A stretch of 7,511 bases of DNA from Leptolyngbyaceae cyanobacterium SM1_3_5 (GTDB lineage Bacteria; Cyanobacteriota; Cyanobacteriia; Elainellales; Elainellaceae), in NCBI GenBank assembly GCA_012031475.1, contig JAAUTJ010000216.1, positions 1 to 7,511 on the forward strand, given 5' to 3'. The position numbers and the translations under genes were made by a program. How positions within the stretch are numbered: position 1 is the stretch's first letter; every line of letters begins with the position of its first letter. The notes beneath the pieces are model-generated. The model did no database searches. It was not told the origin of the DNA and saw only the letters and a list, made by a program, of their open reading frames with translations. Shown here piece after piece: positions 1-6,592 of this stretch.

Positions 1-444
1 TCGCTTGGGGTTGCGATCGCACGATCACCATTCTCGTCTGGGCAAGCAATCTCGGAAGTCCGCCAGCAAATCATCGCGGCCAGAGCAATGGTGCTGCCCA
101 GCTTTGCCGAAGGGCTTCCTGTTGTGCTGATGGAAGCTTTGGCGCTGGCGCGTCCGGTGATCAGTACCTACATTGCAGGCATTCCAGAACTGGTTGTGCC
201 CGACTGTGGCTGGCTAATTCCAGCAGGCGCGATCGAGCCACTGGCTGAAGCAATGCGATCGGCACTGCTGGCGTCGCCCGAAAAGCTAGCCGCAATGGGC
301 AAGGCCGGACGCGATCGGGCGATCGCTGAACACAGCATTACGGTCGAGGCCGCAAAGCTAGCTGCGCTATTTCAGGGCGACGATTTGCCTGTCGAGCCAT
401 TAACCGTGTCTGCCCTCGCTGGTGCCGCCTCGCGTGGCAATTAG
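1..444 (+). CDS. Glycosyltransferase family 4 (GT-B fold), C-terminal part, 5' truncated
   Basis: This is the C-terminal, nucleotide-sugar-binding half of a GT4 family glycosyltransferase that probably adds one sugar to a lipid-linked repeat unit at the cytoplasmic membrane face. The stretch PSFAEGLPVVLMEALALARP carries the EX7E motif (glutamates at nt 109-111 and 133-135). The family-typical VISTYIAGIPELV and a GWLIPAG loop follow, then a helical tail ending at TAG 442-444. The N-terminal domain lies outside the window. An ATG at 88 exists but sits in the middle of the domain and is not the real start. Bases 1-87 encode the preceding strand only if two compensating indels are allowed. LGVA reads in frame 1, then ITILVWASN in frame 3 (nt 21-50), then SEVRQQIIAARA in frame 1 again from nt 52. 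Donor and acceptor cannot be told from the sequence. The family call is secure. Confidence 0.88.
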   Translation, partial: SLGVAIARSPFSSGQAISEVRQQIIAARAMVLPSFAEGLPVVLMEALALARPVISTYIAGIPELVVPDCGWLIPAGAIEPLAEAMRSALLASPEKLAAMGKAGRDRAIAEHSITVEAAKLAALFQGDDLPVEPLTVSALAGAASRGN

Positions 445-471
445 TTCAACCAAAGTCGTTCAACCAAAGTC
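444..471 (+). repeat. Perfect 14-bp tandem duplication in the GT4-flippase gap
   Basis: GTTCAACCAAAGTC is present twice with no spacer (444-457 and 458-471). It begins on the last base of the GT4 stop codon and lies upstream of the flippase start at 512. Both copies are identical, which suggests a recent slippage event or an assembly duplication. No function is evident. Confidence 0.9.
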
Positions 472-511
472 GATCGCTCATGCTCCTGGCCTTCTCTCTT
501 TCGCAAAATCA

Positions 512-1869
512 ATGACTTCAACTTCACTGAAAAAGCAGGCGATTCGCGGCACAATCTGGACGATCGCAGGCTATGGAACATCACAAATTCTACGATTCGG
601 CAGCAACCTCATCCTGACGCGCCTATTGGCTCCAGAACTATTTGGTTTGATGGCGCTGGTTAATATTTTTGTTGTTGGGCTGCATCTGTTTTCCGATGTC
701 GGGGTGAACTTAAACGTCGTTCAGAACAAGCGCGGCGATGAACCGGAATATCTCAACACAGCATGGACCATTCAGGTGATTCGTGGCGCGATTTTGTGTG
801 TCGTTTGCCTGCTGATTGCTTGGCCGCTTGCTCAGATCTATGGCGAGCGCCAAATGCTGGTACTCATTCCGATTCTTGGTACGTTCAGCACACTGTTTGA
901 ATCTTTTAAGTCGCCCAATTTGCTTTTGCTTCAGCGACATATGCAGGTCAGCCTGCAAATCAAGATGGAATTGGTGATTCAGATCATCGGGATTGCTTCG
1001 ATAATTCTGTTTGCCTGGATTTATCCGTCCATCTGGGCGCTCGTTTTTGGCAATGTGATCACCACACTGGTCGGCATTGTTTGGAGCTATTTGCTGCCCG
1101 GAGATCGTCCTAAGTTTGCCTGGGACAAAGAAGCGGTACACGAAATCTTCTCGATGGGACGCTGGATTTTTCTGTCAACGGCTTTGACGTTTGTGGCAGA
1201 GCAGGCAGACCGTTTGATCCTCGGTAAGTTATTTCCGCTGGAAATGCTGGGGGTCTATGGCTTAGCATTGATGCTGAGCGACGTGCCGCGATCGGTCACG
1301 CTCACCTTAAGCAGCAAAATCATCTTTCCCGCCATCTCAAAATTTTCAGACCTGCCGCGCCCTGAACTCCGCAGTAAAATTTACACAATCGGAAAAAGCT
1401 GCTGCTAGCTCTGACCATTGGCATGGCGCTGTTGATTGGCTTTGGCGATCAGGTGATTCGGCTGCTGTATGACTCGCGCTATCAGGACGCGGCCTGGATG
1501 CTGCCCATTTTGGCGATCGGCATCTGGCCGCGTTTGGTCTGCGTCACGATCGAGCCAGCGCTGTTCTCGATCGGAAGTGTGCAGTACACCACGTTTGGCA
1601 ATCTCTGCCGATTCGTCTTCACGGTTGCCGCAATTTTCCTGGGCTTCTCCTGGTTGGGCAAGGTGGGTGCCGTAATTGGTGTTGCCCTGAATGACTTAAT
1701 CTACTACCTTGTGGTTTGCTATGGCCTCAAGCGGGAAGGATTTGGATGCATCAGTCAAGACTCAAAGGCAACCGCTCTCCTCTTGAGTCTAGTTGCTCTG
1801 TTTGCGATGGTACGCAGCTTTGTGGGATTGGGGCTGCCAATTGATGGCTGGCCGCTTGTCCTGCCCTAA
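512..1869 (+). CDS. Wzx-type oligosaccharide/polysaccharide flippase, interrupted by a frameshift near 1384
   Basis: This is a multi-pass membrane protein of the Polysacc_synt/MATE-like (MOP) superfamily, predicted to flip lipid-linked repeat units across the cytoplasmic membrane. The N-terminus reads MTSTSLKKQAIRGTIWTIAG, followed by hydrophobic helices and a family-like LLAPELFGLMALVNIF stretch. The ATG at 512 is chosen over the one at 422 because residues from the earlier start are unlike the family and overlap the upstream gene. There is no clear Shine-Dalgarno sequence. The first part reads in frame 2 to TAG 1406-1408. The continuation (KKLLLALTIGMALLIGFGDQ) reads in frame 1 from about 1384. 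Restoring one missing base near 1384-1387 gives about 452 residues, the normal size for a flippase. The downstream half (first ATG 1423) has the remaining helices and ends at TAA 1867-1869. A hydrophilic tail may continue to 2002. I favour a sequencing or assembly indel over true decay, because both halves keep good coding character. Confidence 0.82.
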
Positions 1870-2002
1870 GCTGAATCTTCGCTCGGTCAAACAAGTCTTG
1901 AAATCAAGCTCTGGGGTGGGCATTCTAAGCGAAGTTATTGACCCGGCGCAGTTTCTGTCGATCGCACCCAAACTGCGGATTGCAACCGCAACCGAACGCT
2001 GA
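1868..2002 (+). other. Possible frameshifted C-terminal tail of the flippase
   Basis: Directly after the flippase TAA at 1867, frame 2 stays open to TGA 2000-2002 with ordinary codon choice: KLNLRSVKQVLKSSSGVGIL and then about 25 more residues. Dropping one C from the CCC run at 1864-1866 joins it to the flippase frame and gives a protein of about 496 residues, still within the family range. The tail is hydrophilic and I do not recognise it. It may be a real cytoplasmic tail or chance open frame. Confidence 0.3.
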
Positions 2003-2029
2003 TTGAATGATTGCCGTTTATGAGACGAC

Positions 2030-2035
2030 TATACT
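2030..2035 (+). promoter_or_regulatory. Candidate -10 element upstream of the second GT4 gene
   Basis: TATACT matches the bacterial -10 consensus at five of six positions. It lies in the roughly 150-bp gap between the flippase and the next glycosyltransferase. The nearest -35-like hexamer, TTGCCG at 2011-2016, is only 13 bp upstream, shorter than the usual 16-18 bp, so the promoter is weakly supported. If used, it would give a leader of about 110 nt and make the GT4-wzy part separately transcribed. Confidence 0.3.
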
Positions 2036-2153
2036 AGGTGAGCAAAATCTGCAATGAAAACAATCTGCAAGGCTGTCTGCTCGAAGCGGGTCGGGTGCGA
2101 CAAAGTTTGGAACATCAACCTGCATCTTTGAGGAGTAATTGCAAGATAGCACC

Positions 2154-3257
2154 ATGAAAATTACGTTTGTTCTTCCCTGTGCCGATCTGAGCGGCGGCAA
2201 TCGTGTCGTCGCAACCTATGCCGATCGCCTGCAAAAGCGAGGCCACCAGGTGCAGCTTGTTTCTGTGCCGCATGAACCTTTGACGCGCAAGCAGCAGATT
2301 CGATTGCTGCTCCAAGGCAACGGCTGGCCGTCTCGCACGGTCACAAAGCCCTCACACTGTGACTCGATCGATGTGCCTCATCACGTCATTGACCACAAGC
2401 CCCCGGTCTTGAGCAGCGATGTTCCGAATGCAGACGTGGTGATTGCGACCTGGTGGGAAACTGCCGAATGGATCAATGCTTTCCCTCCGGAAAAGGGAGC
2501 TAAAGCCTATTTGATTCAGCATCATGAAGTGTTTGATTACCTGCCGATCGATCGCGCCAAGGCAACCTACCGAATGCCCCTGCACAAGATCACCATTTCG
2601 CGCTGGCTCGACGATTTGATGAGAAACGAATACGGCAACCGCACCGTTTCCCTCGTGCCAAACAGCGTGGATACAACCTTGTTTCATGCACCCGTACGCT
2701 GCAAGCAATCGGTGCCCACTGTGGGACTGCTGTATTCGCCAATTCCCTGGAAAGGCGTGGACGTGAGCCTGCGAGCGTTTGCCCTCGCTCAAGCACAAAT
2801 TCCCAATCTGCGGCTCTTGTGCTTTGGCAACTGTGCGCCGCCAGCCGGATTGCTGCCTGAAAACACCGTTTTTCACCTGAATCCACCGCAAGCGGAACTG
2901 AAAGATCTCTATGCCCAGTGCGATGTTTGGCTATGCGGCAGCTATCTTGAGGGATTTGGTCTCACGATTCTTGAAGCGATGGCCTGCCGCACACCCAGCG
3001 TTTCCACGTCGATCGGAGGGGCGATCGATCTGATCGAATCCGGTCGTAACGGCTACATCGTTCCAGTCGGCGACTCGGCAGACCTGGCAAAGTCGCTGGT
3101 GCAAGTTCTCAATCGGTCCGAAAGCGACTGGCAGGTGATGTCAAACGCTGCATACACTACAGCAACTCGCTACTCCTGGGACAACGCAACCGATCGCTTT
3201 GAAGCCGCTTTGCAACAGGCGATCGCTCAGCCAATGCTGACCAATTCCGAGTGCTAG
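2154..3257 (+). CDS. Glycosyltransferase family 4 (GT-B fold), complete
   Basis: This is a 367-residue GT4 family glycosyltransferase, likely cytoplasmic and peripheral to the membrane, adding a sugar during repeat-unit assembly. The N-terminal Rossmann domain starts MKITFVLPCADLSGGNRVVA, with the glycine-rich GGNR at residues 14-17. Next comes a linker with LVPNSVDTTLF. The C-terminal domain opens with TVGLLYSPIPWKGVDVSLRA and carries the EX7E motif EGFGLTILE at residues 266-274, followed by SIGGAIDLIESGRNGYIVP. The length is normal for the family. ATG 2154 is preferred because MKITFVLP is the usual family N-terminus. An in-frame TTG at 2139 is the alternative. An AGGAG at 2131-2135 sits awkwardly, 3 nt before the TTG and 18 nt before the ATG. 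Stop is TAG 3255-3257. The sugar specificity is unknown. Confidence 0.93.
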   Translation: MKITFVLPCADLSGGNRVVATYADRLQKRGHQVQLVSVPHEPLTRKQQIRLLLQGNGWPSRTVTKPSHCDSIDVPHHVIDHKPPVLSSDVPNADVVIATWWETAEWINAFPPEKGAKAYLIQHHEVFDYLPIDRAKATYRMPLHKITISRWLDDLMRNEYGNRTVSLVPNSVDTTLFHAPVRCKQSVPTVGLLYSPIPWKGVDVSLRAFALAQAQIPNLRLLCFGNCAPPAGLLPENTVFHLNPPQAELKDLYAQCDVWLCGSYLEGFGLTILEAMACRTPSVSTSIGGAIDLIESGRNGYIVPVGDSADLAKSLVQVLNRSESDWQVMSNAAYTTATRYSWDNATDRFEAALQQAIAQPMLTNSEC

Positions 3258-3320
3258 CCGTTCTCAAGCCAGCAAAACCGAAGATTTAGCGCTGTAATCT
3301 GTCACTCCATCCACAAGACA

Positions 3321-4724
3321 ATGGGCTTCTATTTTCCTAGCAATCCCTTCCAAGGACCAAACCTGCTCGTGCCGCTCGTGATGTTTGCTTGGATTCCGAT
3401 TGTCTTTTACCTGTTCACTCGGTTTCCGCCCCGCAGAGCCGTCGTTATCAGCTTTGTGACAGCTTGGCTCTATCTTCCCCAAGCCGCAATGACGCTGCCG
3501 GGACTACCGGAGTACACCAAGGCCACAGCGACCTCCTACGGCATTTTGCTGGCAACTTTTGTGTTTGACTCCGATCGCCTGCAATCGTTTCGGTTAGGCT
3601 GGCTTGATTTGCCAATGCTGGTTTGGTGCCTCTGTACAATTCCCACAGCGATGAGCAATGGTTTGGGACTGTATGACGGCGTGTCGGGAATGCTCAACCA
3701 GTTTGTGGTTTGGGGGATTCCCTATTTTCTTGGGCGCATCTACTTCAGTGATCTGTCTGGCTTGCGAGAATTGGCAATGGGCATCTTCCTGGGTGGATTA
3801 ACCTACATGCCGCTCTGCCTGATCGAAGCACGCATTAGCCCGCAGCTTCACCGAATTGTATATGGTGGACATGCGTTTGGCGATTTTGGTCAATCCATTC
3901 GCTTGGGTGGCTATCGTCCGACGGTGTTTATGCAGCACGGTCTGGCCGTTGGTGCGTTTATGATGGCATCCACGCTGATTGGCATTTGGTTTTGGCAGAC
4001 GGGCACGGTGAAAAAAGTGTGGAACTATCCGATCTCGTGGTGGGTTGCTGCGCTGCTGTTCACATTCTTCATGCTTCGATCGACCGGAGCCTACGTCAAC
4101 TTGGCGATCGGGGTTGGAATTTTATTTGCAGGCAAGTATTTTCGGACGGCGCTGCCTGCCTTTATCCTAATTGCGGTGATGTGCATCTACCTCTACATCA
4201 ACGCTATGACCGGAAATTACTTCTCAGACCAAATCACTGAAACGCTTTCGCAGTTTCTGGAACCCGATCGAATTGCCTCGCTGCAATTTCGATTTGACAA
4301 TGAGGAACTGTTGTCCGACAAGGCGCGTGAGCGAATTGTGTTGGGCTGGGGCGGCTGGGGTCGCAACTTGATTTTTGAAAACGGCAGGCAGAAAACAATT
4401 CCCGACAGCTTGTGGATTATTGCTTTTGGAGTGTATGGCTTGGTTGGTTTGACAAGCTTGTTCTCCATGCTGCTAGCGCCCATCTTTAGCATTTTCTGGT
4501 CTCGCTATCCGGCTCGGCTGTGGGCTAGACCCGAAGTTGCTCCTGCTGCCGCTTTAGTCATTGCCCTTTTGCTCTATGTGGTGGACTGTCTCGTCAATGC
4601 GATGGTCAATCCGATCTATGTCTTAGTGAGCGGTGCGGTGGCGGGTGTCGTCCTTAAACCCAGGCATCGCTTGCAGCCAAAGACTGCTCCGCCCGCCCCT
4701 CGCTCTGCGGTGTCATCAAAATAG
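3321..4724 (+). CDS. Polysaccharide polymerase, Wzy/O-antigen ligase-like membrane protein
   Basis: This is a 467-residue integral membrane protein predicted to polymerise flipped repeat units at the periplasmic face. About a dozen hydrophobic segments are visible, for example around residues 14-33, 39-56, 120-140, 145-165, 195-225, 235-250, 272-290, 350-385 and 400-425. The long soluble loop between roughly residues 292 and 345 is typical of the O-antigen ligase/Wzy superfamily. It contains SLQFRFDNEELL (Arg324 is a candidate substrate-phosphate contact, by analogy) and ends in GWGGWGRN at residues 342-349, a motif pattern I associate with cyanobacterial members. No Shine-Dalgarno sequence precedes ATG 3321. 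The gap to the upstream GT4 is 63 bp, so co-transcription is likely. The C-terminal tail is Pro/Ala-rich and cytoplasmic in style. A ligase rather than polymerase role cannot be excluded. The flippase and glycosyltransferases alongside favour Wzy. Confidence 0.87.
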   Translation: MGFYFPSNPFQGPNLLVPLVMFAWIPIVFYLFTRFPPRRAVVISFVTAWLYLPQAAMTLPGLPEYTKATATSYGILLATFVFDSDRLQSFRLGWLDLPMLVWCLCTIPTAMSNGLGLYDGVSGMLNQFVVWGIPYFLGRIYFSDLSGLRELAMGIFLGGLTYMPLCLIEARISPQLHRIVYGGHAFGDFGQSIRLGGYRPTVFMQHGLAVGAFMMASTLIGIWFWQTGTVKKVWNYPISWWVAALLFTFFMLRSTGAYVNLAIGVGILFAGKYFRTALPAFILIAVMCIYLYINAMTGNYFSDQITETLSQFLEPDRIASLQFRFDNEELLSDKARERIVLGWGGWGRNLIFENGRQKTIPDSLWIIAFGVYGLVGLTSLFSMLLAPIFSIFWSRYPARLWARPEVAPAAALVIALLLYVVDCLVNAMVNPIYVLVSGAVAGVVLKPRHRLQPKTAPPAPRSAVSSK

Positions 4725-4776
4725 CTACTGCGGACTTTTCAAAAATCAGCGACAAGATGAAGTCACAATGAGTTTT

Positions 4777-4803
4777 TTGCAGTTGCGATCGATCGCGCTG
4801 CAA
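4777..4803. repeat. Near-perfect inverted repeat around a GATCGATC palindrome
   Basis: TTGCAG (4777-4782) and CTGCAA (4798-4803) are exact reverse complements. They flank the self-complementary GCGATCGATCGC (4785-4796), with two unpaired bases on one side and one on the other. It lies in the 239-bp gap before the GT2 gene. A T-run precedes it instead of following it, so it is not an intrinsic terminator on the + strand. It could be a regulatory site or simply HIP1-like palindrome drift. Confidence 0.6.
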
Positions 4804-4817
4804 CCGCTCAGCTTGCG

Positions 4818-4826
4818 TGCTATAAA
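4818..4826 (+). promoter_or_regulatory. Candidate extended -10 promoter for the GT2-acetyltransferase pair
   Basis: TGCTATAAA fits the extended -10 pattern TGnTATAAT with one mismatch. It lies about 140 bp upstream of the GT2 start, in the largest clear non-coding gap inside the cluster (4725-4963). The hexamer 17 bp upstream (CTGCAA, 4798-4803) is a poor -35, which an extended -10 can tolerate. It overlaps the neighbourhood of the inverted repeat at 4777-4803. This is a prediction from sequence only. Confidence 0.35.
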
Positions 4827-4963
4827 CAGGGCATCCAGAAACAATTCTTCACTCAAGCATCGCCCTTTTCAACTTCTGGGGCACTTTAAAAGCAGCGCAC
4901 TTGAAGTTGATGGATGTCGCACCTTCAGCAGTGTGAATGCTTACTCAAAACGTATTTCTTCTT

Positions 4964-5949
4964 ATGTCAACGCTGCCTTCTCATTCCTGTCCGCTTTTGG
5001 TGGTCACACTCAACTACCGCACTTCCCGCTTGACGATCGACTGCTTACGATCGCTTGAAGCCGAAGTGCAGGCAATTCCCGGTTCTCGCGTGGTTGTGAG
5101 CGATAATGCTTCTGGCGATGGCTCGGTTGAACAAATCGGTCAGGCAATTACCGAAAATCACTGGGGCGACTGGGCAACGCTGATGCCGCTCGATCGCAAC
5201 GGTGGCTTTGCGTTTGGCAACAATGCGCCCATTCGTGCCGCCCTGCAATCAGAAACAAAGCCGGACTATGTGCTGCTGCTCAATCCCGATACCGTTGTGC
5301 GACCCGGTGCATTGAAGGCACTGCTGGATTTTATGAACGCCAATCCCAAAGTTGGCATTGCGGGTAGCCGTTTGGAAACTTGGACGGGACGCCTCAGCAT
5401 TCAGCGTTTCGCTTTCACTCGCTGTTTAGCGAAATCGACGGCGGATTGCGCTTGGGCGTGGTGACGAAGCTGCTTCAGCGCTGGGTGATCGCTCAGCCGA
5501 TCGCAGCCGAACCTTGCGAAACCGATTGGGTTGCCGGAGCAAGCATGATCATTCGCCGTGAAGTGCTAGAAACGGCTGGCCTGATGGACGAAGGCTATTT
5601 CATGTACTACGAAGAAATGGATTTTTGCTTGCAGGCTAAACGTAGCGGCTGGCCTTGCTGGTATGTGCCGGAAAGTCGCGTGGTGCATTTTGTCGGACAA
5701 AGTAGCGGCGTCACCGATCCAAACCGGAAGCTAAAGCGGATGCCGTCTTATGTGTTTGAGTCGCGCCGCCGCTACTTTCTAAAAAATCACGGCTGGCTGT
5801 ATGCCGTCCTTGCAGATGCAGCTTGGGCATCGACCCATCTGGTTTGGCAGGTTCGCCGTGTGATTCAGCGCAAGCCAAACTGCGATCCGCCTAAGCTGTT
5901 CAGCGATTTTCTGCTCAATAGCGTACTGCTTAAAGGAGGACAGGTATGA
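4964..5949 (+). CDS. Glycosyltransferase family 2 (rhamnosyltransferase-like), interrupted by a frameshift near 5377
   Basis: This is a GT-A fold family 2 glycosyltransferase, WbbL/rhamnosyltransferase-like, acting in the cytoplasm on a lipid-linked acceptor. The ATG at 4964 (MSTLPSHSCPLLVVTLNYRT) is preferred over the in-frame ATG at 4937 because the family begins just before LLVVTLNYR. Motifs in order are DNASGDGS (from residue 47), NGGFAFGNN, LLLNPDT with the DXD-type Asp at about residue 109, then VAGASMIIRREVL and YYEEMDF, which holds the late acidic residues. The first three are in frame 2. The last two are in frame 1, so a single base is missing. Reading GAA AAC TTG GAC instead of GAA ACT TGG around 5375-5385 restores LENLDGTPQHSAF and gives about 328 residues, a normal length. 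The loss is in an A homopolymer (5376-5378), which points to a sequencing error. Stop TGA 5947-5949 overlaps the next start. Confidence 0.87.
5932..5940 (+). promoter_or_regulatory. Strong Shine-Dalgarno sequence for the acetyltransferase
   Basis: AAAGGAGGA contains the full AGGAGG core (5934-5939), 6 nt before ATG 5946. It is the only near-perfect, well-spaced ribosome binding site in the window. It lies inside the end of the GT2 gene, so translation of the acetyltransferase can start efficiently within the same message. Confidence 0.85.
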
Positions 5950-6551
5950 ACGACGCCAATTCACACGACGCCGATTCACTGAGTCTCTGGCAGCAAATTA
6001 AAGAAGACTGGGAAGCACATGGCCGTGACTGGACGCTGCCCGGATTTCGCGCTGTCGCCGTGCATCGGTTTGGCGTGTGGCGGATGGGCATTGAGTCCAA
6101 AATTTTGCGAGCGCCCTTCAGCCTCTTGTATCGATCGCTCTACCGCAAAGTTCGCAACACCTACGGCATTGAGCTTCCTTTTACCGTGCAGTTGGGTCGG
6201 CGCGTTGTGATCGAACATCAAGGCGGCATTGTCATTCACGGCTACAGCGAGATTGGAGACGACAGCATCATCCGCCAAAACGTCACGCTGGGACTGCGCC
6301 ACCTCGATCGCCTCATGGATGCCCCCAAACTCGGCAGGCGCGTCAATGTTGGCGCGGGCGCAGTGATTTTGGGCAATGTCTCGATCGAGGATGATGCCAA
6401 CATTGGCGCAAATGCGGTGGTCTTGGTAGATGTTCCGGCAGGCCAAACGGCAGTCGGTATTCCCGCCAAACTGATCATCTCCAAATCCAAGCCGATTGAA
6501 GTGCATCCGGTGACGATCGAAGAAGCACCCATTCACGTAGACTGCAACTGA
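5946..6551 (+). CDS. Serine O-acetyltransferase-like hexapeptide-repeat acetyltransferase
   Basis: This 201-residue cytoplasmic acetyltransferase of the left-handed beta-helix class is closest in pattern to CysE and to the WcaB-type enzymes of polysaccharide loci. An N-terminal helical part of about 70 residues (LSLWQQIKEDWEAHGRDW onward) precedes the helix. Hexapeptide repeats follow from about residue 83: VVIEHQGGIVIHGYSEIGDD, then RVNVGAGAVILGNVSIEDDA and ANIGANAVVL, with the closing VGIPAKLI. His91 in IEHQGG lines up with the catalytic His of CysE (LDHATG). The second conserved CysE histidine, in DRHPKI, appears to be replaced (MDAPKL); a histidine lies earlier, at residue 119. The start overlaps the GT2 stop by 4 bp (ATGA), indicating translational coupling. 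In this setting O-acetylation of a sugar is more likely than cysteine synthesis, but that is inference. Confidence 0.88.
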   Translation: MNDANSHDADSLSLWQQIKEDWEAHGRDWTLPGFRAVAVHRFGVWRMGIESKILRAPFSLLYRSLYRKVRNTYGIELPFTVQLGRRVVIEHQGGIVIHGYSEIGDDSIIRQNVTLGLRHLDRLMDAPKLGRRVNVGAGAVILGNVSIEDDANIGANAVVLVDVPAGQTAVGIPAKLIISKSKPIEVHPVTIEEAPIHVDCN

Positions 6552-6556
6552 TGCGC

Positions 6557-6582
6557 GATCGCTAAGCTAGGAGCGATCTTTT
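6557..6582 (+). terminator. Candidate intrinsic terminator after the acetyltransferase
   Basis: GATCGCT (6557-6563) and AGCGATC (6572-6578) are exact reverse complements separated by an 8-nt loop, followed at once by TTTT (6579-6582). The element begins 6 nt after the TGA at 6549-6551. The stem is only 7 bp and the T-run short, so termination would be partial at best. Its left arm overlaps a HIP1 octamer (6555-6562), so the symmetry could be incidental. Confidence 0.4.
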
Positions 6583-6592
6583 GCTGATTGTC

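Noticed and set aside
422..511. Earlier ATG at 422 for the flippase
   Set aside because: It adds 30 residues unlike flippase N-termini, overlaps the GT4 coding end and includes the 14-bp tandem repeat. ATG 512 leads directly into the family sequence.
2352..2891. 179-codon open frame on the minus strand
   Set aside because: It lies wholly antisense to the GT4 gene, and its residue composition is that of a reverse-frame shadow.
3258..3320. Search for a promoter or terminator in the GT4-wzy gap
   Set aside because: There is no convincing -10/-35 pair, hairpin or Shine-Dalgarno sequence in the 63 bp.
4777..4803. Inverted repeat as an intrinsic terminator of wzy
   Set aside because: The T-run is upstream of the stem, not after it, and no U-tract follows on either strand.
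4633..5058. 141-codon open frame on + overlapping the end of wzy and the start of GT2
   Set aside because: It overlaps two well-supported genes in another frame, has no recognisable domain, and its middle coincides with the promoter-like gap.
5976..6536. 186-codon open frame on the minus strand
   Set aside because: It is antisense to the acetyltransferase, with no domain and no start signal. It mirrors the coding bias of the true gene.
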